A stretch of DNA of 33,946 nt, taken from Bacteroidales bacterium (GTDB lineage: Bacteria; Bacteroidota; Bacteroidia; Bacteroidales; WCHB1-69). The position numbers were made by a program, and so were the translations under genes. The notes under the pieces were generated by a model. It made no database searches. It saw only the letters and a list, made by a program, of their open reading frames with translations, and was not told where the DNA came from. Shown here in pieces: positions 16,086 through 24,484 of this stretch. The stretch covers positions 1 to 33,946 of the forward strand of contig JAISDH010000369.1 of assembly GCA_031264975.1 (NCBI GenBank), read 5' to 3'. Position 1 is the stretch's first letter. Every line of letters begins with the position of its first letter.

Positions 16086-19000
16086 ATGGCATACTCTAAA
16101 AAACATCAACTGCAACAAAATGTTGAAGTAATAAAACAATTATTGTTGCTCGAAATTCTAAAACAAAAAGCTATTCCTGAGCAACTTGATTTATTTAAAC
16201 GTTTCTCCGGGTTCGGAGCGCTAAAATGTATTTTATTACCGACAGAAAAGGAAGAAGACAAACAGCACTGGCCGAAATCAGAACTTGAACTATTTCCTTT
16301 GGCTCAAGAACTACACCGTGTTCTTGCAACACATGAACTACAAGGGGCGGGGGACTACAAGCGTTATATGGATAGTATTAAAAACTCCGTACTCACAGCG
16401 TTTTACACATCATCGGAGATAGTGCAATCTATTGCGACTTCACTGTCCGCAGCGGGCATACAGGCAACAAACATTCTTGACCCCTCCGCAGGTGCTACCG
16501 GGCAGTTTGTCCAGGACTTCAAAGCAGTTTTTCCGCAAAGTAATATTGTAGGCTATGAGAAAGACCTTATTTCAGGGAAAATTTTGCAACATCTATACTC
16601 CAATGAGAAAATACACATAGCAGGCTTTGAAACTATCCCGGGGGGGAGTAATGACCGTTTCGATATTGTCGCTTCTAACATCCCCTTTGGGGATATTTCT
16701 GTGCCTGATACTGCGTTTCATTTGAGTAAGGAGCCCACTCGGCAACTGGCTGCCCGGCATATTCATAATTATTTCTTTCTTAAAGGTATAGATACTTTGC
16801 ACGAGGGTGGGATACTGGCTTTTATTACTTCACAGGGTGTGGCTGACGCTCCGGCGAACAAGCCCATCCGGGAGTGGCTGATGAGCAAAGCTAACCTCGT
16901 TTCGGCAATACGGTTACCCAATAACTTGTTTTTGGAAAATGCCGGCACGGAAGTCGGGAGCGACCTGATTATTTTACAGAAAAACTCCCGCAAAGCGCAG
17001 CTTTCGGATAATGAAAAACAGTTTATAGAAACAGGACAAACCAAAGCGGGGATTGGCATTAATAAGTATATTTATAACCGGGCAAATTTAATTTTTACTG
17101 ATACTAAAATCGGAACAGACCCCTACGGCAAGCCTGCCGTTATTTTGACCCATAGCGGTGGCGTTCCCGGTATCGCCGCAGATTTGAAGAAAAACCTTAT
17201 TCGTGATTTTTCGGGAAAATTGGATATTAGCCTGTACCAGCAACATGCATCCGTTAATGTCAATCAACCACAACCAAAGCAACAGGCGCCATCATCAGAG
17301 CCAATATTGACGCTCTATGACCTGTTCGGGTTCTCGACCCCATCTGCGCAGCAGGCAATTTTGCCGAAGCCACCCGAACAGGCGGCAGACCCCAAACCAC
17401 AATCGCAAAAATATACCGGAAAAATTGCGGGATACCATAAACCCGGCGCCCTGGTCAAAAATGACCGGTCGGAAGTGGGAGTATTAAGTACGGATGCAGA
17501 CAATAATTTTATCTTTACTCCGCTACTATTGCAGGAAAACAGGGACAAAATCGCACACTACATTGACGTCCGTGATGCTTACTATAGCTTGTATTCTACC
17601 GAACAGATTACACAAACTGAAAATCAAAGCGGGCGTGAGCGCCTGAACCAACTTTATGATGAATTTATTGCACGCTATGGTGTGCTCAATAGCAAGGAGA
17701 ATCGCACACTTGTTGATATGGATGCCAACCGTGTCGAGATGCTTGCTGTCGAGCGTTTGAAAGATGAGCATTACGTTAAAACTGATATTTTTCACAGACC
17801 GGTTGCATTTGCGCAGCACGTTGAAATTGCCACACCCGAAGAAGCCTTGCTCGCCTCGCTTGACAGATACGGTGAAGTACGGCTTGACTTTATTAGCAAA
17901 GAGGTTAACATTTCTGAAGAGGAAGCGTTCCGGCAGCTTGAGAACAAAATTTACTATAATCCGCTCAGTAAGGCAAATTACGAAATTGCTGCTAAATTTC
18001 TATCGGGCAATATCGTAGAAAAAATTGACGCATTTTCCGATTTTGTACGACGGAATGGCGAGAGCGAACAACTCGCAAATTCCATCGCTGCTTTGCAGAA
18101 GGTTATTCCCGAAAAAATTCCGTTTGAATTATTAGAGTTCAACTTCGGGGAGCGTTGGATACCGGGGAAAGTATACAACGAATTTGCAACTCATTTGTTC
18201 CAAACTGAAACGGAGGTGCGATACTATACAGCATCCGATGAATTTGTAGTAAAAGTACAAGGTCATGCTACGGCAGAAATTTACAACAAGTATAACATCC
18301 GTACAGAGGCTCGCAATTATAACGGCATAAAATTAATGCAATATGCATTGCATAATACCACGCCCAATGTGACGAAAACCGTTGAAATTAATGGCGAGGA
18401 ACACAAGGTGCGCGACACACAAGCAATACAGCGTATAAATGCAAAAACTGAAGAAATTCGCAATGAATTTACCAAATGGCTGAATCAACAACCGCAGGCA
18501 TTCAAGGATGAAATTACGGATTTGTATAATCGAAAATTTAACAGTTTTGTAAAAGCGACGTATGATGGCACGCATCAAACCCTGCCCGGTTTATCCTTTG
18601 AAAAGTTCAAGTACAAATCCCTTTATGATAGCCAAAAAAATGCCGTTTGGATGCTCAAACAAAACGGCGGTGGCATTATAGACCACGAAGTGGGCGGTGG
18701 GAAAACAATGATTATGTGCTGTGCTGCTCATGAAATGAAGCGGCTCGGCTTAGCCAACCGCCCGATGATTATCGGGCTCAAGGCCAACATACAGGCGATT
18801 GCTGAAACCTACCGGGACGCCTACCCTGACGCTAAAATTCTGTATCCGGGCAAAGGTGATTTCACAGTGAACAACCGGGAAAAATTTATCAATAAAATAA
18901 AAAACAACGATTGGGACTGTGTTATCCTGACGCATGAACAATTCGGGAACATTCCGCAGTCGCTGAAGGTGCAAAAGAGCATTTTAAACGAAGAACTTGA

Positions 19001-21815
19001 TGCTGCGGAAGAAAATTTATCAATAGCCCAAGGTGAAGACGGTGCAAGCAAAGCCCAGTTACGCGGATTAGAACGGCGCAAGGCTTCGATAGAAACACGC
19101 CTTGCGGTCGTAAATGAAAAAATAAACATCAAAAAAGACAATGTGCCGGATTTTGAGGAATTGGGTATTGACCATATTTTTGTTGATGAAAGCCACCAGT
19201 TCAAAAACCTGACGTTTGCAACCCGGCATAACCAGGTTGCCGGGTTAGGCAACCCGACCGGCAGCGGGCGGGCGTTGAATTTACTTTATGCTATCCGCAC
19301 TATTCAAAATCGCACAGGCAAGGATTTGGGCGCCACATTTCTGTCGGGAACTACTATCAGTAACTCTTTAACCGAGTTATATCTCATTTTTAAATATTTA
19401 CGTCCAAAAGCCTTGGCAGAGCAGAGTGTTCACTCTTTTGATGCTTGGGCGGCCGTGTATGCTAAGAAAACTACCGACTACGAATTTTCTGTAACTAACC
19501 AAATCGTCCAAAAAGACCGCTTCCGGCACTTTATCAAGGTGCCCGAACTTGCCGCTTTTTATTCCGAAATTACCGACTTTAAAACGGCTGCGGATATAGG
19601 TGTTGAACGACCGGAAAAAAACGAAATCCTTTACAACATTCCACCCACGCCGGAACAGGAACAATTCACCAAAAAATTAGTGCAATTCGCCAAGACAGGC
19701 GATGCTACCATACTTGGCCGAGAACCGCTCTCGGAGAGCGAGGAAATGGCCAAAATGCTGTTGGCGACCAATTATGCTCGCAAAATGTCGCTTGACATGC
19801 GGCTAATAAGCCCTGCATACGAAGACCATGTGGATAACAAACTATCTCATTGTGCCAATAAAATTTTTGAGTACTACAAGAAGTTCGACACACAAAAGGG
19901 GACACAATTCATATTCTCCGATTTAGGCACGTATAAAAGTGGAGAGTGGAATGTTTATGATGAGCTAAGACATAAATTAATCGACAAGGGGATTCTTGAA
20001 AAAGAAATAAAATTTGTCCACGAAGCCACGACAGACAAGAAGCGGGATGAGATGTTTCAGGCAATGAATGACGGCAAAATTCGTGTGCTTATAGGCTCCA
20101 CTCAAAAACTGGGAACAGGGGTAAATGCCCAGGAGCGTGCTGTAGCCGTTCATCACCTTGACACGCCCTGGCGCCCATCCGACCTTGAGCAGCGCACAGG
20201 CCGTGCCGTCCGTACCGGCAATAAAGTTGCCAAGCAATTTAACGACAATAAAGTGGATGTGTATATCTATGCTACCGAGCGTACGTTAGACACTTATAAA
20301 TTCAATTTATTACAAAATAAACAGACATTTATTTCCCAAATAAAAAACAATAAATTAGGTTGCCGTAGCATTGACGAAGGCAGCATTGATGAAGCTTCCG
20401 GGATGAATTTCGCAGAGTATGTTGCAATCCTGTCAGGTGACACCAATTTGTTAGAAAAAGCTAAATTAGAGAAGAAAGTTACTGTTTTGGAGAGTGAAAG
20501 AACGATGTTTTATAACGATCGTTATAAAACATCCAAGCAAATAGAGGAAATCAATGGAAAAATAGAAGAAAATAATACCATTATTTCCCGTTTAAAAAGC
20601 GATTTAAAAGCTTTTCAGGAGCAACAGCGTAAATTTCCGAATATATTGCCAAATATTGAACCAGGGGGAGAGGGCAGCAACTTGGAACATATTGCCAAAC
20701 AATTACACATTATCAGGGAAACAGCAAAGACGAAGGGCAGTTATCAGCCCATCGGAACACTGGGCGAGTTCACCTTGCTTGTAAAAACAGAAGCATCAAT
20801 GAAGGAGGGTTTTGAATTTGTAGAAAACCGTTTTTTTGTTGAGCATCCACAGAGCAAAATTAAATATTCATATAATCATGGCATTCTTGCCCAAGATGCC
20901 GAAAAAGCTTGTGCAAATTTTATCAATGCCCTGAATCGCATTCCCGAAACTATAGAAGACTATGAACATAGAAATGATGATTTAATAAAACCGCTACCGG
21001 TGCTACAGGAAATGGTAAGTAAAGAATGGACGAAGGAGGAGGAACTTCGGGAGTTGAAAGGTAAATTGTCGGGGCTGGATGTTACCCTTCAGGGTGTTGT
21101 GGAGCAGGAGCATCCTTCCGGCGACCACGAGGCTGCCCTCTCTCAATCCACTCAAGATTACAAAGCGCCAGAAATCGCTGCTGCGGATCCCGAAACATCT
21201 GTTGAAGTATTAGCGGAACTGGCAAAAAATAAAGATTGGCATATTCGCGAAAGTGTCGCAAAAAATCCCAATACATCGGTGGAAACGCTTGCTACATTGG
21301 CAAAAGATGAAAATTCGGAAGTGCGGGCGGCGGTGGCCGGAAATCCCAATACACCAGGAGAAACGCTAGAACTACTGGCAAAGGACGAACGAGGGTTTGT
21401 TCGTAATAGTGTTGCCGGTAATCCTAAAACACCGACTGAAGTGCTGAAACTGCTGGCAAAAGATGAAGGTGTGCCTATTCGCGATAATATTGCCAAAAAT
21501 CCTAACACTCCTGTTGAAACTCTTACAGAGCTGGCAAAGGATAAAAATGTATTTGTTCGCATATATGTTGCCGACAACCCCAACACACTGCCGAAAATAT
21601 TGGCTGAGTTGGCAAAGGATAAAGATGAGCGAGTTCGCAAAGATGCACAGTATAACATTCAGAAACAAGGACTTGATTTGGGACATCCCGAGATTAAGGC
21701 ATCGGGAAAAATAGAGCCGAAAAAAGCCCCATCGCCGGCATTGGCATCGGCCATCAAACGGCAACCGGTAGCAGGGAAAACGGCCGGAAAGAGAGTGGGA
21801 AAGATAATGCACTGA
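16086..21815 (+). CDS. Giant N6-adenine methylase / SNF2-type helicase with LRV tail
   Basis: A 1909-residue protein. At about residue 131 the AdoMet motif I reads ILDPSAGATGQF, and at about 197 the catalytic motif IV reads SNIPFGD, an NxPF variant of the N6-adenine type. An SF2 helicase follows, with Walker A DHEVGGGKTMIM at about 866, the DEAH-like box VDESHQFKNL at about 1034, and motif VI LEQRTGRAVRTGN at about 1367. A coiled coil lies at about 1460-1530 and six LRV repeats at about 1705-1855, before a basic tail. Such fused methylase-helicases are common in Bacteroidota conjugative elements. They probably modify or remodel the element's DNA, perhaps against restriction (inference). The LRV tail is unusual in my knowledge of the family. 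Confidence 0.9.
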   Translation: MAYSKKHQLQQNVEVIKQLLLLEILKQKAIPEQLDLFKRFSGFGALKCILLPTEKEEDKQHWPKSELELFPLAQELHRVLATHELQGAGDYKRYMDSIKNSVLTAFYTSSEIVQSIATSLSAAGIQATNILDPSAGATGQFVQDFKAVFPQSNIVGYEKDLISGKILQHLYSNEKIHIAGFETIPGGSNDRFDIVASNIPFGDISVPDTAFHLSKEPTRQLAARHIHNYFFLKGIDTLHEGGILAFITSQGVADAPANKPIREWLMSKANLVSAIRLPNNLFLENAGTEVGSDLIILQKNSRKAQLSDNEKQFIETGQTKAGIGINKYIYNRANLIFTDTKIGTDPYGKPAVILTHSGGVPGIAADLKKNLIRDFSGKLDISLYQQHASVNVNQPQPKQQAPSSEPILTLYDLFGFSTPSAQQAILPKPPEQAADPKPQSQKYTGKIAGYHKPGALVKNDRSEVGVLSTDADNNFIFTPLLLQENRDKIAHYIDVRDAYYSLYSTEQITQTENQSGRERLNQLYDEFIARYGVLNSKENRTLVDMDANRVEMLAVERLKDEHYVKTDIFHRPVAFAQHVEIATPEEALLASLDRYGEVRLDFISKEVNISEEEAFRQLENKIYYNPLSKANYEIAAKFLSGNIVEKIDAFSDFVRRNGESEQLANSIAALQKVIPEKIPFELLEFNFGERWIPGKVYNEFATHLFQTETEVRYYTASDEFVVKVQGHATAEIYNKYNIRTEARNYNGIKLMQYALHNTTPNVTKTVEINGEEHKVRDTQAIQRINAKTEEIRNEFTKWLNQQPQAFKDEITDLYNRKFNSFVKATYDGTHQTLPGLSFEKFKYKSLYDSQKNAVWMLKQNGGGIIDHEVGGGKTMIMCCAAHEMKRLGLANRPMIIGLKANIQAIAETYRDAYPDAKILYPGKGDFTVNNREKFINKIKNNDWDCVILTHEQFGNIPQSLKVQKSILNEELDAAEENLSIAQGEDGASKAQLRGLERRKASIETRLAVVNEKINIKKDNVPDFEELGIDHIFVDESHQFKNLTFATRHNQVAGLGNPTGSGRALNLLYAIRTIQNRTGKDLGATFLSGTTISNSLTELYLIFKYLRPKALAEQSVHSFDAWAAVYAKKTTDYEFSVTNQIVQKDRFRHFIKVPELAAFYSEITDFKTAADIGVERPEKNEILYNIPPTPEQEQFTKKLVQFAKTGDATILGREPLSESEEMAKMLLATNYARKMSLDMRLISPAYEDHVDNKLSHCANKIFEYYKKFDTQKGTQFIFSDLGTYKSGEWNVYDELRHKLIDKGILEKEIKFVHEATTDKKRDEMFQAMNDGKIRVLIGSTQKLGTGVNAQERAVAVHHLDTPWRPSDLEQRTGRAVRTGNKVAKQFNDNKVDVYIYATERTLDTYKFNLLQNKQTFISQIKNNKLGCRSIDEGSIDEASGMNFAEYVAILSGDTNLLEKAKLEKKVTVLESERTMFYNDRYKTSKQIEEINGKIEENNTIISRLKSDLKAFQEQQRKFPNILPNIEPGGEGSNLEHIAKQLHIIRETAKTKGSYQPIGTLGEFTLLVKTEASMKEGFEFVENRFFVEHPQSKIKYSYNHGILAQDAEKACANFINALNRIPETIEDYEHRNDDLIKPLPVLQEMVSKEWTKEEELRELKGKLSGLDVTLQGVVEQEHPSGDHEAALSQSTQDYKAPEIAAADPETSVEVLAELAKNKDWHIRESVAKNPNTSVETLATLAKDENSEVRAAVAGNPNTPGETLELLAKDERGFVRNSVAGNPKTPTEVLKLLAKDEGVPIRDNIAKNPNTPVETLTELAKDKNVFVRIYVADNPNTLPKILAELAKDKDERVRKDAQYNIQKQGLDLGHPEIKASGKIEPKKAPSPALASAIKRQPVAGKTAGKRVGKIMH
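21208..21650 (+). repeat. LRV coding repeats at the end of the methylase/helicase
   Basis: Six 78-bp units encode LAKDxxxxVRxxVAxNPNTP repeats. They are less similar at DNA level to the two LRV genes than those are to each other, but clearly the same protein repeat. Confidence 0.85.
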
Positions 21816-21830
21816 AATTATAGTAATTAC

Positions 21831-21872
21831 TATTTTTAATATTAAAAATATGAATAAATATCTATTCATATT
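21831..21872. promoter_or_regulatory. Palindrome and 10-bp inverted repeat: likely operator
   Basis: A perfect 20-bp palindrome (TATTTTTAAT and its complement, 21831-21850) overlaps an inverted repeat AATATGAATA (21847-21856) - 6 nt - TATTCATATT (21863-21872). The latter covers the expected -33 region of the following HTH gene, so autoregulation is likely. Confidence 0.6.
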
Positions 21873-21884
21873 AAAATAAATCAT

Positions 21885-21892
21885 TAACTTTG
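21885..21892 (+). promoter_or_regulatory. Promoter -7 box abutting the HTH gene start
   Basis: TAACTTTG matches the consensus exactly and ends 3 bp before the ATG at 21896. Transcription would begin at or within a few bases of the start codon, suggesting a leaderless mRNA. Confidence 0.55.
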
Positions 21893-21895
21893 CAC

Positions 21896-22099
21896 ATGAA
21901 TAAAAAAGAAGTTGGCAATAAAATTCGTAAATTGCGCATAAAAAACGGTATCTCTACTTATTTATTAAGACAGGAAGGATGGTGTAGTAATACGATTACT
22001 AATATTGAAAAGGCAAAATCTAATTACACTATTGATAATATACTCAAACTGTGTGACAGGATAGGTGCAGAAATAAATATTCAGGAAAAAGAAAAATAG
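21896..22099 (+). CDS. Small XRE-like helix-turn-helix regulator
   Basis: The 67-residue protein (MNKKEVGNKIRKLRIKNGIS...) resembles a minimal XRE-type helix-turn-helix domain, with helices at about 4-15, 20-27 and 31-40 and a C-terminal helix containing TIDNILKLCDRIGAEI. The ATG at 21896 is chosen over a TTG two codons earlier because the -7 box lies directly upstream. It probably represses its own promoter through the adjacent inverted repeat, and possibly the downstream DUF1896 and fic genes. Confidence 0.75.
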   Translation: MNKKEVGNKIRKLRIKNGISTYLLRQEGWCSNTITNIEKAKSNYTIDNILKLCDRIGAEINIQEKEK

Positions 22100-22121
22100 A
22101 TTTATTAAATAAAAAAATATC

Positions 22122-22619
22122 ATGGAAACGAAAAACTTCACCACAGTTGCCGAAGTTGCGCAAAAAATAGGGTTAAATAATCTTGCACTTAGGCTATTAG
22201 AATATCTCAACCAATATCATCCGGATTTAGCCTTGGATTATGACTTTATTATGGGACGAGCCGGCTATGCCGCCACCGTCCGGGATGATATGATAAGGAG
22301 CAGTGATGGGAATCCGGCGTTGCAACAGAAGGCTGAAAGCGAATGTAATCGCGTCCTGATGGCCGACCTTGAGTTTTCCGAACATTCCATTATTTTTGGA
22401 ATTATAGATGAATACTATTATGAGCAGGGTCGCACGAAGAAACCCGCGGAAGTGAAAGGCCTGGCTATAGAACTGCGGCCGCATTTAAAGAATATTTTTG
22501 CGAAATATCCTACCGATAATCCCGAATTTACGGCAGAGGTGGAGTATGACGAAATGGTCGAGGAACTGCAAGAAGAAATAGAAAAATTGTTGCAGAAAAG
22601 AGATGAGTTGCCGTTTTGA
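22122..22619 (+). CDS. DUF1896-family protein
   Basis: The 165-residue protein has the hallmarks of DUF1896: LALRLLEYLNQYHPDLALDYDFIMGRAGYAA in the N-terminal half, then a conserved segment SEHSIIFGIIDEYYY, and an acidic C-terminal helix. The family is found mainly on Bacteroidota mobile elements and has no known function. It starts 22 bp after the HTH gene and is probably co-transcribed with it. Confidence 0.82.
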   Translation: METKNFTTVAEVAQKIGLNNLALRLLEYLNQYHPDLALDYDFIMGRAGYAATVRDDMIRSSDGNPALQQKAESECNRVLMADLEFSEHSIIFGIIDEYYYEQGRTKKPAEVKGLAIELRPHLKNIFAKYPTDNPEFTAEVEYDEMVEELQEEIEKLLQKRDELPF

Positions 22620-22624
22620 TTTCG

Positions 22625-22632
22625 TAAATTTG
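22625..22632 (+). promoter_or_regulatory. Possible promoter -7 box for fic
   Basis: TAAATTTG fits the consensus and lies 24 bp before the fic ATG. The -33 spacing is poor. Confidence 0.35.
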
Positions 22633-22655
22633 TCAAATATTCAAAGCATTAAATT

Positions 22656-23483
22656 ATGATAGAACAGCAAATTGAGAAAACGATTAAAGAATATAAAGCG
22701 CTTAATCTTGATGAAGTAATTGATTACGAAAAACACAAATTGTATTCAATCGTAGCAAATTCAACAGCCCTTGAGGGATCTACGCTCACAGAAGTTGACA
22801 CTCAATTATTGTTGGATGAAGGTATCACGGCCAACGGAAAACCGCTTGAACACCACTTGATGGTGAAAGATAATCACGAAGCAATGAACCAGGCACTACA
22901 GTTGGCTAATCAAAAAACGCCCATAACGCCAGGACTCTTACAGACAATTAATGGATTAAATATGAAGAATACGGGCGAAATTGTTCATTCTGCACTGGGC
23001 ACTGTAGATGGGACAAAGGGAGAATTTCGAAAGGTTCAGGCACTCTCGCAATATCTCGGCTATTATCTTGCCCCAACAAAAATTGATGCTGCCGTGGATG
23101 CATTTTGCGCCGAAGCCCAACAATACATGCAGGCAAATCATTTTCCTTCCGAAGCGTTAAAATTTAGTTTTGCGGCACAGGCAAAATTAATAATGATACA
23201 CCCCTGGCAAGATGGCAACAAACGCACATCCCGGATTATATCAAATTATGTACAGCAATATTTTGGATTACCTTTAGGTAAAGTAGATAAATCTGACGGG
23301 CGGGAGTACCTCGAAAACCTGAAGATTTTTAAGGAAACCGGGAATATAGAACCATTCACCAAATTTATGTCGGAAAAGTATATAGAATTGCTTCAAAAGG
23401 AAATTTGCCAAAATAAGGAAAACCTAAATTGGGATATGCCGAAAGACATCACTCCTCGAAAAGTCAGTAAGTTAAAATTATAA
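22656..23483 (+). CDS. fic: Fic-domain protein, self-inhibited class
   Basis: The 275-residue protein has the Fic active-site motif HPWQDGNKRTSR at residues 182-193 (consensus HxFxDGNGRxxR). The catalytic His is present, but Trp stands for Phe and Lys for the second Gly. Near the N-terminus, STALEG at residues 36-41 matches the inhibitory (S/T)xxxE(G/N) motif of class II Fic proteins, so the enzyme is probably kept off by its own Glu40. Fic proteins transfer AMP from ATP to target proteins; the target here is unknown. It sits between DUF1896 and the toxin-antitoxin pair and might act as a self-contained toxin or a regulator. Confidence 0.88.
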   Translation: MIEQQIEKTIKEYKALNLDEVIDYEKHKLYSIVANSTALEGSTLTEVDTQLLLDEGITANGKPLEHHLMVKDNHEAMNQALQLANQKTPITPGLLQTINGLNMKNTGEIVHSALGTVDGTKGEFRKVQALSQYLGYYLAPTKIDAAVDAFCAEAQQYMQANHFPSEALKFSFAAQAKLIMIHPWQDGNKRTSRIISNYVQQYFGLPLGKVDKSDGREYLENLKIFKETGNIEPFTKFMSEKYIELLQKEICQNKENLNWDMPKDITPRKVSKLKL

Positions 23484-23520
23484 AAATAACAAAAACTTGA
23501 AATCATGAAAAAATCATTAT
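23474..23520 (+). repeat. Leader repeat, left copy, before toxin-antitoxin module 1
   Basis: AAAATTATAAAAATAACAAAAACTTGAAATCATGAAAAAATCATTAT recurs at 24093-24160, interrupted there by about 21 nt, and its last part recurs before 24485. It includes an ATGAAAAAATCATT start-like sequence leading nowhere, as if a gene start had been cut off by insertion of the toxin-antitoxin cassette. Confidence 0.6.
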
Positions 23521-23541
23521 CTTTGTACCAAATTTGGTACA
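23518..23541 (+). promoter_or_regulatory. Promoter and operator of toxin-antitoxin module 1
   Basis: The -7 box TATCTTTG (23518-23525), with TTG at 23497 upstream, runs into a perfect 18-bp palindrome, TGTACCAAATTTGGTACA (23524-23541). The palindrome covers the expected start site and is the obvious binding site for the antitoxin or its complex. Nearly the same sequence precedes module 2. Confidence 0.75.
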
Positions 23542-23554
23542 CAAAATATAAATT

Positions 23555-23821
23555 ATGAATATGGAAGTATTGGAAGTTACAAGCCGGCAATTTCGGGAAA
23601 AGCAAAAAAACTTTTTCGATATGGCAGACACTGGTCGTCAAATAGTCATTCGCAGGGGAAGAAAGCAAGCATACTTCCTCTCACCTGTTGAAGAGGACGA
23701 TTTTGTCGTTACACCCAAACTTTTGAAAAAATTAGAACAAGCCCGCCAGGAGTTCAAAGATGGGAAAACAACAGTATGTAGAACGTTCGAGGAAAATGTA
23801 AAATTTCTTGACTCTTTATGA
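23555..23821 (+). CDS. YefM/Phd-type antitoxin (module 1)
   Basis: The 88-residue protein has the Phd/YefM N-terminal DNA-binding domain (VTSRQFREKQKNFFDMADTG, then QIVIRRGRKQAYFLSP) and an acidic C-terminal toxin-binding tail (TFEENVKFLDSL). It should neutralise the YoeB-like toxin and repress the shared promoter through the palindrome 14 bp upstream. An internal ATG at 23561 gives the start MEVLEV, equally plausible. The stop overlaps the toxin ATG by 4 bp (ATGA). Confidence 0.9.
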   Translation: MNMEVLEVTSRQFREKQKNFFDMADTGRQIVIRRGRKQAYFLSPVEEDDFVVTPKLLKKLEQARQEFKDGKTTVCRTFEENVKFLDSL

Positions 23822-24093
23822 CTTACGAAATACATTACTCGAAAGAAGCTTCGACGGCCATTGCAAAGTACAAAAAGTCAAACCCCGCCGCCTATAAAAA
23901 ACTCACATGCCTGCTCAAGGAACTAATGGAACATCCGAGGGCAGGGACAGGTCACCCTGAGCCTTTGGTAAAAGGAAATTCAACAACATATTCAAGACGT
24001 ATCTCAGCTTCCGCAAGGGTCATTTACGACATTTATGACGACATTGTTGTAGTTTTGATTATATCCGTAGAAGGACATTACAATGACAAATAA
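23818..24093 (+). CDS. YoeB/Txe-type ribonuclease toxin (module 1)
   Basis: The 91-residue protein belongs to the RelE-superfamily YoeB/Txe group. Features are HPRAGTGHPEPL at about residue 40, YSRRISASARVIYDI at about 60 and the terminal GHYNDK carrying the conserved His-Tyr. YoeB toxins cut mRNA on the ribosome. The Arg pair and C-terminal His expected for activity are present. It is encoded directly after, and overlapping, its antitoxin. The pair is probably a stabilisation or defence module; a paralogous pair lies at 32074-32600. Confidence 0.9.
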   Translation: MTYEIHYSKEASTAIAKYKKSNPAAYKKLTCLLKELMEHPRAGTGHPEPLVKGNSTTYSRRISASARVIYDIYDDIVVVLIISVEGHYNDK

Positions 24094-24160
24094 AAATTAT
24101 AAAAATAAATACTATTTTTGCAAAAATAACAAAAATTTGAAACTATGAAAAAATTATTAT
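24093..24160 (+). repeat. Leader repeat, right copy, after toxin-antitoxin module 1
   Basis: This is the second copy of the sequence at 23474-23520, with about 21 extra nt containing the palindromic promoter at 24113. Here the ATGAAAAAATTATT does start a gene (24145). The two copies bracket the toxin-antitoxin module. Confidence 0.6.
24113..24128. promoter_or_regulatory. Palindromic promoter box TATTTTTGCAAAAATA
   Basis: A perfect 16-bp palindrome in which each half is a -7 box (TATTTTTG) on opposite strands. It lies 16 bp before the lipoprotein ATG at 24145. Confidence 0.45.
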
Positions 24161-24435
24161 TCAATTCAACTCGGTTAGCTTTATGCTTTGGTTTATTGTT
24201 TATTGTAGTATCATGCAATAAAGATGGAGATAATGAAGACACAAGTGCGAGTATTTGCTATACGTGTATATCTACCACTACTACTATAATCTCAGGTGTC
24301 GCGCAAGACCCGACGACGACACAACAAACAGTATGTGGAGTTACTGACGTAGCGGCTTTAGAAAGATCAGGTACACACAGCGCCACATCAGGAGACATCA
24401 CAAGTAATACAGTGATGCACTGTACAAGGCAATAA
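24145..24435 (+). CDS. Small lipoprotein, unknown function
   Basis: The 96-residue protein has a signal peptide ending in VVSC (Cys24), a good lipobox. Cys24 is followed by NKDGDNED, an acidic stretch of the type that directs Bacteroidota lipoproteins to the cell surface. The mature part is Thr- and Ser-rich with four further cysteines (ICYTC, VCG, MHC), so disulphides or metal binding are possible. I do not recognise a family. It lies between toxin-antitoxin module 1 and another exported protein whose 5' leader resembles its own. Confidence 0.7.
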   Translation: MKKLLFNSTRLALCFGLLFIVVSCNKDGDNEDTSASICYTCISTTTTIISGVAQDPTTTQQTVCGVTDVAALERSGTHSATSGDITSNTVMHCTRQ

Positions 24436-24484
24436 GGGTGCTTCATGACATTGTTACATCAATCGTTTTTATCAATTTGAAATC

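Noticed and set aside
21816..21872. Terminator for the methylase/helicase gene
   Set aside because: The palindromes are AT-only and lack a GC stem and T-run, and they fit better as operators of the HTH gene.
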